Source: Laburnicola sp. R22_1 (taxonomy: Eukaryota; Ascomycota; Dothideomycetes; Pleosporales; Didymosphaeriaceae). From it: DNA of 64,000 bases. Every line of letters starts with the position of its first letter. The first letter of the stretch is position 1. The notes beneath the pieces were generated by a model that ran no database searches, was not told the DNA's origin, and worked only from the letters and a program-made list of their open reading frames with translations. The position numbers and the translations under genes are program-made. Where the stretch lies: the NCBI GenBank assembly GCA_014281115.1, contig JACONQ010000010.1, positions 2,604,001 through 2,668,000 on the forward strand. Direction: 5' to 3'. Below, in pieces: positions 1 through 12,678 of the stretch.

Positions 1-1017
1 AAGGTTAGGACCCACATCTGATGCTGGAGGTCTACAAGGAGCGGTGAGTGACATACAGACATTATTGACATTTATTGATTGGATGGTATGGCTATGGTGC
101 ATTGGGTACTTACCTAGACGATTCTGTTCGGACTGCCGCTAGGGTGAGCAGCTGTGGCTAGACAAGCGCATTGCAACTGTGGAACGTACCGTATCTTCCA
201 CATCGGCCATGACATAGATGCGATAGACTATGGGAGTATGGGGAGTGTAGTCGTCATCCGTTGAAGGAGGTCCAGGTGGGCCCTCTCTACTTGATTCGTT
301 GTCCATGTCGGGCTGCGATTTCGAGATGAATGAACCCATCAGATTTAAAGTACTATGGACAAAAGCGAATAGGGAAAAACGTGCTGGGTTTTCGTAAACT
401 TCAAGATGACGTGAAGTGCGCCACAAAGTGCTAGCACCCAGCAGTTGTACAACTTGTACACAACGTTCATGGACCCCAACGAGCCCGTGCCGCATTTGCA
501 GTCTCACCCATCCACACGGCATTCCCGACCCATAGTGTCCGCGACGCCGCGAATCCTTCGCACGAGTCAGGGTGTTAGTCGCCGTCTTACATGCAGGGCC
601 GTGGCGCCACGACGGCAACCGTGCCAATAGTGTAGAATCGACAGGGATCGTTCGTATCCGAAGTTCGTACGCGCTTACCGTTGCATCCGGTCGCGGAGCT
701 CACCTTCGAGGCGGCTTGGGGCTGATGCTGACGGGTTCCCAGCATTCTTGGATTAATTTCGTGGGGGAGCTAATGCGAAATGTGGAAAGCATAAGGCAGG
801 CTCGAACTATCCTGTCTACTTCCGCAGGCCTACGCCGCAGGCCGGTCGATCGCCCAAGGACCAACAGTATGTAGCGGCAAAGGAGATGCCTAGCTCGGTA
901 TGCATCTCCGTCTTTCGCGCGTGTCGGCCCTGCGATCTAGTGCAACAGTCGCCATAATCTTTGTAGACGCCGTGACGTGCGGGAAGGCGCGCATTGCAAG
1001 GTTTCCAGCCAGCAAGT
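1..1017. other. Upstream region, no gene assigned
   Basis: Composition is normal for the gene islands. Bases 2-43 are open in one frame and are followed at 44 by GTGAGT, so this could be the end of an exon of a gene lying to the left; too little is visible to say more. A 162-codon open frame on the minus strand (139-627) and smaller plus-strand frames are present, but none contains a motif I recognise and their internal starts are poor. The last few hundred bases are presumably the promoter of the P450 that starts at 1018. Confidence 0.4.
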
Positions 1018-2918
1018 ATGGCTTCAGTATGGGTATCGCTCGCAACAGCGTTCGTGTTGTACCAAGCCACCAAGATCCTATACCGCCTGTACTTTCATCC
1101 TCTGGCCAAATTCCCAGGGCCCAAGATCGCCGCAGCGACAAAATGGTACGAGGTTTATTTCGAACTGAGACCTCACCGTCCTAGTAGTTTTTTCCGAGAA
1201 TTGAAGCGGTTGCATGCCATCTACGGTGAGTTCAACGGTCACGTGGCACATCCCGGCAGTACATGTACAATTGGAGAGCTGATTCCAGGCAAGGACCCAT
1301 CGTACGGATCAATCCAGAAGAGTTGCACGTCGATGACTCAACATGGGTCGACGCGCTTTATGTTATGCCGGCGAAGGGAGTTCGCGACAAGTATCCGCCA
1401 GCCGCGCTGATGGCAGGTGCTCCAGGCTCAGGTTTGAAAATCTTCCTGCGACATCGGCAAGTCGCTTGGATTGACTTCATCAGGCTTTGGTACTTCCCTC
1501 CATGAGGTACACCGCAAGCGCCGGGCCTCCATGTCCTCGCTCTTTTCGAAAGCAGCAGCCGCCTCTTCAGCCGACACCATCTACAAAAACTTTTCCAAGA
1601 TGCTTGAAAACATCGACCAACAGATCAAGCGTCAAGGATTTGCTGAGATGCAGGTCAACTGGCTGGCGATGAACTGTGATTCTCTCACTGACACCTTCCT
1701 CAATGAAGGCATGGGCTTGCTCAAGGACGAAGATAAAGCTCAAGCTTGGGCGTCCACAGTCAATGCTGTAGCCACGGGTACGTCCTTTGCTAAACAGTTC
1801 ACTTGGTTTATTCCAATGGCTACCAAGCTTCCCATGTGGATTTTGGAAAGATTGACGCCGGAAATTTCGAGACTCGTCAAATTGAGAAGGGTAAGACTCC
1901 ACTCGTGATGGTAAATCTAGGAAAACGTTTGACTAAGGCTTCTTATGCCAGGACATGTTACAGCAAGCCAGAGAAGCAGTGGCAGTCTCTTCACAGGGCT
2001 CATCTAAGAAGGGAGAGACACGCGCCAAACATGAGCTGTATCAGACAATTCTCTCGTTTCCCGGACTGAGCGAGCGAGAGAAACAACCGGAGCGGATCTC
2101 GCAAGAAGCCTTCGTTGTGCTGGTAGCTGGCAGCGACACCACTGCGAGAATACTCACCAACAGTGTTTTCTACGTCCTTTCCAACAAGGCAGAAATTCTG
2201 CCCTGCCTTCGAGACGAATTACTTCAAGTAATGCCAACACCAGAGGCCAGACCATCATGGCAAGAACTGGAGAGGCTGCCGTGGGTAGTAAGAGAAAGCA
2301 TCTTGTTATCAGACCTTATCGCGAAAGTGCTAACATCTCGCATTAGACCGCGATTATCAAAGAGACACTACGACATTCTGCAGTGCAGACTTCAAGACTG
2401 CCCGTCGTGTCTTCCCGTGACGACCTGCACTACCACAACTGGACAATACCTGCAGGCGTATGACTCCAAAAACCCTCCAAGCCCAACTCCACTGACAAAA
2501 TCCAGACTGCCGTCGGAATGACGCTACGCGAGGTTCTTCTCGATCCTACCATCTTCGAAGACCCCGACGCTTTCCGCCCGGAGCGCTGGCTCCCCGACAA
2601 TCCCAACATTGAGCGCATGAACCGGTATTTCCTGCCTTTTGGACGAGGCAGTCGTATGTGTTTGGGTCTGAAGTGAGTAATAATGAGGCCGATCGATGGG
2701 CTGTTGCTGATCTACTACACTAAAGCACTGCTATGGTTACGTTGTATATTGGTTTCGCGGTTTTCTTCCGTCGTACTGATTTTGTTCTGCATGACACGAT
2801 GTACGAGCGGGATATCAAGATTGAACAGGATTGTTTCACGGGGAAGGCGTCTGCGGAGAGTAAGGGAGTCAGAGTCAAGTATGCTAGTGTGGGTTCGAAG
2901 TCGTGTTTGGAGATGTAA
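1018..2918 (+). CDS. Cytochrome P450 monooxygenase, 7 exons, intact
   Basis: Predicted microsomal heme-thiolate monooxygenase of 519 residues. Proposed exons are 1018-1225, 1294-1431, 1484-1890, 1952-2287, 2347-2457, 2506-2672 and 2726-2918; all six introns are GT-AG and the phases close without a stop. The ATG at 1018 begins a hydrophobic anchor followed by [15 protein letters not shown], the usual membrane-hinge and proline region of fungal P450s. Other landmarks are the I-helix AGSDTT, the ExxR motif in KETLR, the IPAG beta segment, FRPERW, and the heme loop [10 protein letters not shown] with its cysteine ligand. The family transfers one oxygen atom using electrons from P450 reductase; the substrate cannot be read from sequence. 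It converges on the GMC oxidoreductase, with about 270 bases between the stops. N-terminus and motifs resemble fungal secondary-metabolism P450s, so a biosynthetic role is plausible but inferred. Confidence 0.93.
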
Positions 2919-3184
2919 TAAGAACTTGTGATTTCAGCGTAACTTACTTACCATTGGATGGATGGAACGACGTATAAGAAAAGTTGAGTGTCCAAGAACA
3001 GCTGATTTACCGACCAAGAAATTCGTAGTGGTATTACTATATACATTAAAAAAGGCTATAAAAAGCAGAAGCCAAAAAGAGAAATGGTACAGCATTTTCC
3101 CCAGATATTCAGCAGAGTACACGTCACTGGGACTCGATCTACGTTCGAGAATAAGCATTGATACAAGGAAAGAGATCTAGTTCT

Positions 3185-5103
3185 TTAATTACCCATCAAG
3201 ATATCGTTTGCAATCTTCTCCGCAAGCGCGTAAACAGTGTGCTGCGGCGCACCCGGCGGCAGCACGGGGAAAACGGACGCATCCACGACCCTCAGCTTGG
3301 ACACGCCATACACGCGTCCCTTGTTATCCACGACGGACATCTTGTTGCTTTGCGGGCCCATCGCATTGGTACAGGCGCCGTGGTACGCTGAGAAAACTTG
3401 CTTCTTCAGCACAGCGAGGATTTGGGCGTCAGTGGCGACGTCTAGGCCGGGGAACACTTCGTCACCGATGACTACGGGCTTCGTGTCCTTCTGCGTGAAC
3501 ACTTGTCGGGCGCGCTTGAAGGCTGCGACAACCTGTTCTTGGTCTCGGGGGTCTGATAGCCAGTTGGGCGATACGACCGGGTTGTCATTGGTGTCCGTGG
3601 AGGATATGGTAACGTTTCCACGGGAGAAGGGAGCCGTGAGTGCAACCATGGGGGACGCATAGTTGCCAGCGGGTCCAGATCCACCTTTCTCGTTGTAGCC
3701 GAGATATGCGTCCAAGAACATGAACATCATTGATGGCCAGTCGTTTGAGAACGCTGTGATGGCGTCGCTCGTGGCCTTTGAGACGGAGTTGTTGGTGAAC
3801 TTGTCAAAAGCAAGAATGTCACCCCCGTTGTTGGTAAGCAGACCAGTTAGGCTGTTGCGGTAGAGTTTGGTGTGATCCATGATGACAGTCGGGTCCGAGA
3901 AAGCGTTGTGTGTGAGGACTTTGACCTGGTAGGACGGGGCTACAAGTGCGTGGTCCCACATGTTTTGACCGACACCTGGCAGATCTGAGACAACGTCGAT
4001 CCCAAAGCTTTGCAAAGTAGAGGCAGGACCAACTCCAGATACCATAAGAAGCTGAGGGGATCTCGCAAATCCAGCGGATACGATAACTTCTTTGTTCGCA
4101 CTGATTGGGAACTCTATACCACCGGCCTCAACTACGACGCCAGTGGCCTTCTTGGAACCATCAAAGATGATTTTCTTAGCGAGAGTGTTCTTGTAAACAT
4201 TCAAGTTTGTGGTCTTCTTCAGTGCTTCCCTAAGGTAAGATGTCGAAGAAGAAGATCTTGACTGTTGAGCCGGATCGATCGTGGAGGGTGGGTAACCGTA
4301 CCCCCAAATCTTGCCGTCAGCCAGTCCACCAGATAAAGCGGGAATACCCATTGCTTTGAGACCCTTCTCAATCCAGGGTGAGATGGGGTTAGCCCAGTTG
4401 GGATAACTCGCTTGGACGGGGCCACCCTTGGACCAGACTGATGCATCATAGGGGGTTGTCGCATTGGCGATTCGCGTCTTCTTGTTGGGTGGTGTGAAAG
4501 TGCTCACTTTTTTGTAGTAAGGCAACAAGTTTTCGAACAAGAACGAGTTGTCCCCGACCAATGAAGCCCATTTTTTCAGTGCTCCAGCATGTGACCGAGG
4601 AAACCACATGTAGTTGCGAGAGCTGGCGCCGCCCAGGACCTTACCTGTCAAGTAGAAGATCTTTCTTCCATCGAGTTGCTGTTCAATCACCCCAAATTAG
4701 CATTGGTTCGGCTTCCGCACGCACTCTGGAATTGGCAACTCACGGGTTGTGCAGAGGTGTATTGTCCCCAATCCAGCAAAGGGTTCTTCAGAGCAGGGTC
4801 GGAACCGCTAAACACCGAAGCAAAGGCCGGAATCTGTGAGTAGTTGCCATTCGCGAACTCGGCAAAGTCGCCGGCATTCACCACCGCAACAGTGTACCTC
4901 GAGTCGGCAGCAAGTCTCCGCACCAGAGTAAGACCAGCAGTTCCGCCGCCTAGAATGACATAGTCGTATGCCGCCGGGATTCCGGGCACACCGAAGTGAG
5001 AGCCAATGAGTTGTTCGGCGGCTATTGCCTCCTGGAAGGCATGCGCGCTTGGTACTGCAGCGCAGCACGTGGCGACCAGGACGATCGATGTAGAGATTCT
5101 CAT
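3185..5103 (-). CDS. Secreted GMC-family FAD oxidoreductase, 2 exons
   Basis: FAD-dependent glucose-methanol-choline oxidoreductase of about 617 residues. Exon 1 runs 5103-4744, a 65-base GT-AG intron occupies 4743-4679, and exon 2 runs 4678-3185. The first ATG is at 5103; the open frame begins upstream only at a TTG. The N-terminus (MRISTSIVLVATCCAAVPSA) is a good signal peptide, so the enzyme is probably secreted or vesicular. DYVILGGGTAGL is the FAD-binding dinucleotide fold, GKVLGGASSRN matches GMC signature 1 approximately, and GFARSPQLLMVSGVG matches signature 2. The C-terminal domain carries SAYHGACTNAMG and VVDASVFPVLPPGAPQHTVY. Two oddities: the FAD-ribose region reads VVNAGDF where most relatives have Glu, and the position usually occupied by the second active-site His (PPGHPQ in relatives) is Ala. 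Substrate unknown. Relatives include versicolorin B synthase-like and alcohol oxidase-like enzymes. Confidence 0.9.
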
Positions 5104-5950
5104 ATTGGACGGGGACAAGATCGGGGCCAGCCTTGGGAGTAGACAAAAAAGGCTGGTGAAACCTATCGCAGCCTCATGCTAGCAGGGCTTCATATCTATT
5201 ACCGCCCCTAATTTCTGTCACTGTGAACGAGAATAGCGCAAAAGAACCGTTCGCGAAAGGGTCTAAGCGGCATGAACTGAGGCGGCGTCGCTAATTGTTG
5301 CTTCCCGCGCCATGTTGCGGCACGTCCAGCACTAGCAGAAATCCTTAAGCCCATCTGATGTGGGCGACCGAATTCTTTCGTACACAACATGTACGCTGCT
5401 GGTGGCCTTGAAACGGAGTCGTACTGTGTTTGGATTCTTTGATCAGCCTGAGTAGCAGATGGTCTGAGTTCTTGCAGTCTTGTGCAAACTCCGATTTCCG
5501 GCTGATTCCCAGACATTCCACGTGGTGGGCGCTTACCACTACCCTGGCACGTTGGATGAATTCAATAACCGATATCGGACAACGGAAATCCTTCGATTGA
5601 CCTCAATACTAGGATTTTTGTTGGAAAGCATTCCAGAAGACGAACAACAAAAGTGGAGACAATATACCATGCCTGTCATACTGGGGTGGGCACAGACGTG
5701 GTTTACCACAGGGACAAGGCGTTTCAGTGTTTCCTTCTCTATTCGTACTAGAGTCAGGCGGCACCCGCTGATGGTTGCTCGCTTAATGTTGATTACGGGC
5801 GGTTCCGCGTCTCGCCCGTTGGCTGTCATGAGGACCGGCGGCAAGGATCCCGATGGACTGCAGGGAACGTGCATGGAATCCAATCCCTGTTGCGCTATCT
5901 ATTCCTTAGCCTAGCACCTCTAACATCCCGGCAGTTCCCTAAGGCAACAG
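5104..5950. other. Promoter-side region of the GMC gene with weak open frames
   Basis: Normal-composition sequence upstream of the GMC oxidoreductase. A plus-strand frame of 144 codons (5480-5914) overlaps a minus-strand frame of 114 codons (5539-5883). Neither shows a recognisable domain or convincing splice signals, so neither is called. Composition drops sharply from about 5950. Confidence 0.35.
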
Positions 5951-6699
5951 AGTTAAAAGCCCTTAGTAAAATAGTTAATTAAGTACTAATTATAATAGCT
6001 TTTAAGTAGCTTTTACTAAGTACCCTTAGTATAACTAATAATTTAAAAAAAATTTGTCATCACCTTTTTACGCCTTTTTTGATTACTAAGCAGGGGGCTC
6101 TGCTTTTTTTGTCATGTTATTTGAGATGAAAGCCTTTGTCGTCCTACTCCTAGATAGATAAAATAACGCCACACATAATTTTATAATAACTAATATTATT
6201 AACTATAGTATTAAAGTACTTATTATTTAGTAATTTTTTAAATTTTTTATTAATTACTAATTTTAGGTTAATAATTTTAATTTAAATAAAAAAGTTAGTA
6301 GTAAAAGTATTAATAAATATAATTTAGTTTTTTTAAAAAGTAGTTATAGCTTATATACTAGTATAAGTATTTTTATATACTTTATATATTACTTTATTAT
6401 ACTCTTTTTAACTCTCCTAGGCAGAAGTATAAACTACCTCTACTTATTTAGTTTTTAAGTGGCCTTACTGTGTTTAATTACTGCGTTTTTCTATTGCGTT
6501 ACTAGCGCCTATATAATATAATATTATATCTTTAACGAAAATTTAATTATGGATATTATGTAGTAATATAATAGTTTATTATTTATATCTTATTATAGAT
6601 AATAGTAATTGTCCTTAGGTTACTCTGCATTATGTTACTATATACACGCTTTTTTATTTCTTTTATTACTTATTTTTTTAAAGGACTTTGTTTGCGTTA
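5951..6699. other. AT-rich decayed sequence
   Basis: Abrupt start of a TA-rich block with many stops in all frames. Apart from the dispersed-repeat copy at 6056-6174 nothing is recognisable. Confidence 0.5.
6056..6174 (+). repeat. Least-mutated copy of a dispersed ~115-base terminal repeat
   Basis: The stretch contains ATTACTAAGCAGGGGGCTCT, a pyrimidine run, then AGCCTTTGTCGTCCTACTCC and ends in AACGCCACA. The same sequence, with mostly C-to-T and G-to-A differences, recurs near 38.3, 38.5, 39.7, 40.6, 44.6 and 61.6 kb in both orientations. It lies at the boundary with the gene island and keeps more G and C than the others, so it is probably closest to the original sequence. Confidence 0.7.
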
Positions 6700-7224
6700 T
6701 TATTTTATTATTATTATTATATTATTATTATTTTATTATTATTATTATATTATTATTATATTATTATTATTTTATTATTATTATTTTATTATTATTATTT
6801 TATTATTATTATTATATTATTATTATTGTATTATTATTATTATTATATTATTATATTATTATTATTTTATTATTATTATTATATTATTATTATTGTATTA
6901 TTATTATTATTATATTATTATATTATTATTATTTTATTATTATTATTATATTATTATTATTTTATTGTTATTATTTTATTATTATTATTTTATTTTTATT
7001 ATTTTATTATTATTATTTTATTTTTATTATTTTATTATTATTATTTTATTTTTATTATTTTATTATTATTATTATATTATTATTATTTTATTATTATTAT
7101 TTTATTATTATTATTTTATTATTATTATTTTATTATTATTTTATTATTATTATTATATTATTATTATTTTATTATTATTATTTTATTATTATTATTTTAT
7201 TATTATTATTTTATTATTATTATT
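6700..7224. repeat. TTA/TTATTTTA microsatellite array
   Basis: About 525 bases made almost entirely of TTA triplets interrupted by TTTTA and TATTA variants. Long open frames read through it as runs of Tyr, Ile, Leu and Phe, but these are a by-product of a stop-free triplet repeat and are not genes. Confidence 0.95.
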
Positions 7225-8485
7225 GCTACTAGGATATCTATATAGTGTTATAAATAGTAATAAGGTAGAAGTACTAGTGCGTATACCTTTTATTATTATT
7301 CTCTTTAATAGTAGTTAACTACGTATAGTAATATAGAGTAAGATTATAGTTATAGTTATTTTAAAAGTGCTTCTTTAGTAGGTAAAGGTCCTAGAGCTCT
7401 ACTATATATATTATATACGCTAGACTATTATTATTATATAACTACTTATATAGTAGCTATAGGCTAATCTCCTTAAGCTAGATAATTTAGAAATCTATTT
7501 ACATCTAGCGCAGATCTAGTAGGCCTTTTAGGTGCTATATACTTATTTCTTTAAATATACCTCTTAATATTTTAGTATATTATAGTATTACTACTTTATT
7601 AATATATACACTTTATAGCTAGAGTACTATAGTAAAAGTAAAACGCGTTAATTTCTAGAGCAATTCTAATATAGTAAAGAGAGGTAGAGGATATAATAAG
7701 TAAGGTAGTATTACTAGATATTTAAATCTATAGTGTGAACTTATAGGAAGCTATAGTAGTAATAAGTATCGCTGCCTATAAGTAAGTTAACGCGTTATAT
7801 ATACTTATAGTATATAAGTACAGAGTAGTTACTAATATATATATAGACATAGTGTACTAAACTAATATTATATAATTAAGAACTAAGCGTATACAATATA
7901 TAATTACTATAGCTAGCTAATATTCCTCTTAGTAAGAATAGCCTAATAAAAAAAATAAAAAAATGTAACATTATATATAAGCGCTAAGCCCTAGAACTAA
8001 AGCGCGTTAAAGTTTTTTCTAATATTTTTCTCTAGCTTCTCAGATAACTAACTCTATAATAATAACACTCTAACTTACTTACCTATCTACTATATTACTA
8101 GATAATTAATACTACCTTATAACCTTTTACTGCGTTATTAGATAATTAACTACTTAGAACTCCTACTTTACTCTACTACTATAATATATAACAAATTACG
8201 CGCGCGCCTACTCCTAACACTAAATAGCACTCTACTATCCTTTACTAATAACTTATTAACCTCTAAACACATAGATATTACTTTACCTATTTCTTATAGA
8301 AATTCTATAGTATAAGCGCATACCTATATATTCTCTACGCCTCTAGTACCTACTTAGTATAGCTGTTACTATTACTATAAAAGTAATAAGCTATTAATTA
8401 GAGATCTAATATTACTTATAGGCCTTAGTAGTAATTACTTTTATAAGCTATATAGTAGTATATAGCTACTAGCCTAGACTTTTAC
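7225..8485. other. AT-rich decayed sequence
   Basis: TA-rich sequence with dense stops and no recognisable coding or repeat structure. Composition becomes normal again at about 8490. Confidence 0.5.
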
Positions 8486-8999
8486 TACCTTAAACAATCC
8501 GACGGCATTTTGGCTGCCGATTTAGGGTGCCGGTGCTGCCGTTTTCTGACGGTGACTTGCCACTAAACCTCCCTACTTATGCGCCGGACAGCTCGGGCGC
8601 ACGTGCTCTCGGATTACCCACTTCAGCTAGCGTAGTTGCGCTACTACCCCAACTTTGAGGAAGCTCAGCAGCAGAGCTCTCAGCACGCTTTCACAATCCA
8701 ACGGCGCCTAGATCACATTACATCCTACGTTTCAAAACACTAGGCGCTCTCCCTTCCCTCGCACGGATACCTCATCGCCATCGCCATGGCACTCTCGTCC
8801 AGGCTCTCGCCCAAGCGGCGGGTTGCGGCACCCCTGCTGCCAGGAACGTGAGGGTGGGGCACAGCTCTCAACACCACTCGCTATTCTTGTTACCAGCAGC
8901 ATGCTGACCCAAGCCAAGGCCGCCCTATTGGCGGCGTACTTAAAGCGGTTTCCTCGCCCTTCACAGAACCACTAGCAAGGACCGCCGCTTCTCTCGCTC

Positions 9000-11502
9000 A
9001 TATACTCAACTAACCGCCCTACCTATCATCCGATACGCCCATGCACCCCCCGCACCCCCCGCACTGACGCAACCTGCGACGCCGTCTACCCATTAACAAT
9101 TCCTCCAACAAGAGCGAATATACCAAGTCTAATGCCAACGGCAGTGTCACGTCAGACACGGACCTCACAGACAACGAAACGTGCAGTAACGAGGATGGCA
9201 AGCAAGGCGAAGAGGTAGAGGACCAAGCATGGCTCTTTGCTGATAAGAATCATCCGCCTCAGCACTACACCAGCATGCTGGAAACGTTTGACAAAAGAGA
9301 GTATACCAAGGAGGACTATAAGGAGAGCAGTACCCGTCTACTAGATTGTATCGAAGACCAATGGAAGCAGTAAGTCACATGCTCCAACTCTTTGGACTAA
9401 GAAATGCGATGGTAACACGAGATAGATGCTGGACCTACCTAGGAAGAACAGACCTCTGCTCCCATACGACCGTGTCCGTCCGCACCCTATACACCTTCTT
9501 TAACTGGCTACTTAATCAGCGTTAAGGAAAGGAAGGTCGGAAACGCCGGGGTATCAAGTTCGCCAGCTCCCTTGGGACGTACTAGAAGGTGTACCGCCTC
9601 GTATACAAGAGAGCAACAAGTCTTAAGCTGGACGGGAAGATAAACCAGAGCATGCATAAGGTCTGTCCTGCCTCTTGTTGCATACCTCTTCACCCTATAG
9701 CACGTCTAAGCTGCATCGCAGGTGTTACGAAAGCTAGCCAAAAAGCATGGCTTAAAGAAGATAGGCCGAGACAAAGCCTGTATGTACGTGGAGGACCTCA
9801 CTCAAGTCCTAGAGACGAACCTTGTAACAACTAAAAAGCGATATTCCCACAGACGCTATTGGATACAAACCTAAGTCTACCTACAACTCAGCGGTTTCAC
9901 AGCAAATCAGCCAAAAGCTCTTCTTAGCCTCTACTATCGGCATGTCCAGGTTACGCTGCTCCGGGATCCAGAGGGTGGGCCTCATCGGGTGTTACTTGAG
10001 CTAACCTTTGAATTCACAAAGGAGTTCCTTGGGATTAAAGATATGCAAGTTTTTTTCTTCTTCTAAGATCCGTTCGTCTTGTAAAGATGCTAATAATCTG
10101 GTTAGGAACACTTTCCCTATCCCTAAAGTTATCCATGACGAGACCCTCACCTTCAGCCCCCACGTGTTCCTACTTGGGATGCTCTTCCACGATGGGGCGT
10201 TTGCTGCGTACAATCTGACAGGTCTGGAAGAGCTGAGCAGGCTCTCTATCTCGCCAGAGCGCAATGAGCTCCCATTGCGTCTTAATCGAAAGCTGGATGA
10301 TATTCCCGTCTTCCGCATGGCGGAGAGGACCCCAGAAGGCTGGGTTATCTCTAAGGATAAACGTCTCCTAGACTCTACGTTACAGCCTTGGATTAAAACC
10401 CTTAGGGAAATTACAGGGTTTGCACAGGTCACCCGGCCCTATTCACTACGCTACGCTAGAGGCAAGGCATTTAACGAGAATGGTAACATCAGTCTTAGCT
10501 ACCAGTCCTAGTAGATCTAGAACTAACATATGTATAGGCAACGTTAGCGAGGCCATGCAAAACCTAATGATGGGACATGCCAACATACGGACATTCTTGA
10601 AACACTACCTGTCGCGACGTGTCACGGTAGATACACAGGCGGTCGTGCGAGGCATACAACCCCAGGACGCGTTGATGCGAGCAGCTTGCACAATGAGTCG
10701 ATCGATCGATTCCCAAAGGCCAAGAAGCCTCACACCGGAGCAATCGGCATCAGTAAACGATTATCCTATCGTTCGCTCGCTGCTGGCGCAGCGGGAGCGA
10801 CTCAAACGTAGCCTTGGAACAAGACATCCACGCTACCAAGCGCTTAACCGCCAGATTAACCAGACAAGGCAGCGATTGCGGCATGCTCTTCACCAGGAGA
10901 TTAAAGAGCGCTGGGAGTACGAGCAACCCGTGCGCGATGTTAAGCAACAGCTTGCTGGCATCGAAGCCAAAGACGTTGCGGCAGCGGCGATGTCTTGTGA
11001 CGCTATGCTCCCGGCCCAGAAGGCATTGGTTGACGCCGTCCTGACCCAACCAGGAACATCCCTACAAGAGGAAGTTAGCCGGCGCAACAGGGCCATTTGT
11101 GCCGTCATGGATTACTGTGGAATTGAAGAGGGTGGAATACACCTTCGTCGACTGAAGCAATCAAATGGTCATGCCGTACCACTGGTCACTGGGGAAGAGG
11201 AGTTACAGCGCAAGGTCGATGAGGAAGAGTTAGAAGCAGCCAAGGTGTCAGTATGCAAGGAGGAGAGGCCGAGGATATGTTTCGTATGCCTAGGTAACGA
11301 GAAATTGCCAACAGCTAAGCGCACACACTCGTTTTATACCCCAGGCGATCTTAGCACACATTTCATAAGAAAACACCTAGCAAATGTACGGGACAGAGAT
11401 CTCCTTAGGTGCGGCGTCTGCGGGATCGACGTTGAGCACAAGATGCACTGGCAGCGACATGCGCATAAGGTCCACAGTATCGTCTCATTGCGAGTTGCAT
11501 AA
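9000..11502 (+). pseudogene. DUF3435 tyrosine recombinase, Starship-captain-like, broken
   Basis: Nearly complete copy of the DUF3435 family, the tyrosine recombinase family that includes the captains of fungal Starship elements. Segments readable in order: YTKEDYKESSTRLLD (near 9300), RTLYTFFNWLLNQR, KVYRLVYKRAT, DKACMYVEDLTQVLETN, TLLRDPEGGPHRVLLELTF, SPHVFLLGMLF, TRPYSLRYARGKAFNENG and NLMMGHANIRTFLKHYLSRR; the last two should hold the recombinase catalytic residues. The C-terminus has cysteine/histidine pairs resembling C2H2 fingers (CFVCLG, HFIRKH, CGVCG, HAHKVH). GT-AG introns fit at 9370-9425, 9661-9721 and 10483-10537. It is broken by TAA at 9523, TAG at 9583 and TAA at 9872, all explicable as C-to-T or G-to-A changes, and by a one-base frame problem at an intron-like insert near 10049-10106. 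The extreme N-terminus is unresolved; a TGA lies in frame just upstream of 9100. Confidence 0.85.
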
Positions 11503-12678
11503 ATCGAGGCTGCTACCCCTTTATTGCAACGCTAGTATAGTATCAACCAATTTATTCTACATTCCCTAGCATTCCCTCGTTGCCATTCTTAACACCGCTT
11601 TAGCGGCAAGCTCACGTTTTCCTCTATTTGCAGTACGTGACTCTTTGTGTAGTCTTAAACTCCACAGATCTCACACAGCAGTCGATAAAGGTAGCTGTAT
11701 GAAGCATCAAGAAGACTGAGCCCCAGTACCATAACGCAAAGTAGGTGATAGCAAGCCAGTTTAATACAGCTTCATACGCCACCTCGCTCTCGCTACAGCC
11801 ATTTTCGGTTAAGATTCTTTATTGCTGTAGTATCCAAGGGTTGAAAACAATTCCAAACAAGAGGTAGATTACTGAGATGACAACGACAACCAAAGTTAAG
11901 TATATATCAAATAGCTAATTAGGTAACATATCCTATTGTAATAATAAAATCAATTATAATAGGAAGGATCTTAAAAACAATTAGCTAAACTAAGTTGTTA
12001 AAGTTAACAACCTAGCTTGATCTACCTTAAGCCGATATATGTTTATCTCCAGAATAGTACTAGTTCCTGACAGGCACGAGAAGAAAAATGTCTCCTGCCT
12101 TACTAGCGTCTCCTACTTCGCGCTAGCCCAAGAAAGCATGCGTAACGTAACGTTACCCTTCTACTTCCATCAAATCCCGCCATGTTCCGCGCGCAGCCGC
12201 ATAATTAAACCCGCACTTAGATCAATACTATACATACAGTAACTAATAGCGATTATGCAACCTGTTTCAACTTCCGGCAGAAACATGGACGGTTAGCGCA
12301 ACAATATCAACTCTGACAGCGCTGTCAGCATATCACGTAAGCATGGTCATAACCTCAAATTAGACAACAAGGCATCATTAGCAGGGGCAGCGCGAAGTAA
12401 ATTTTGCGCTTAGCTGTCCCAGCTAGTCCGTAAATAATGTTCCGCAATCCGCCGCCACCATGTCATATGACACCAGGCGACATATGCGCCACCGGCTTCG
12501 ACGATCCGAAACTCTAGGTATTTGACGATTCAGAGGAGACTCTGGACATTTTCAGAGCACCATGAAGGGTCAGAAACAATGGTATTTCAGTCCATTATTA
12601 GATCCCTCGCATGGATCGTACAATAACACAGCGTATCGACCGTCCAATTCTGGTCTAGGTGATCCAAACACATAACTT
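11503..12678. other. Intergenic region after the recombinase
   Basis: Mixed composition, with an AT-rich dip near 11.85-12.0 kb. A 67-codon frame at 12039-12242 shows no motif. I see no gene, RNA or delimited element here. Confidence 0.4.

Noticed and set aside
139..627. 162-codon minus-strand frame as a gene
   Set aside because: No motif, no splice signals and no support beyond length; frames on the other strand overlap it.
5480..5914. 144-codon plus-strand frame as a gene
   Set aside because: No recognisable domain, and a comparable frame exists on the opposite strand over the same bases.
6609..7318. Three overlapping long open frames of about 190-230 codons
   Set aside because: They are low-complexity Tyr/Ile/Leu/Phe runs read from a TTA microsatellite, open in three frames at once.
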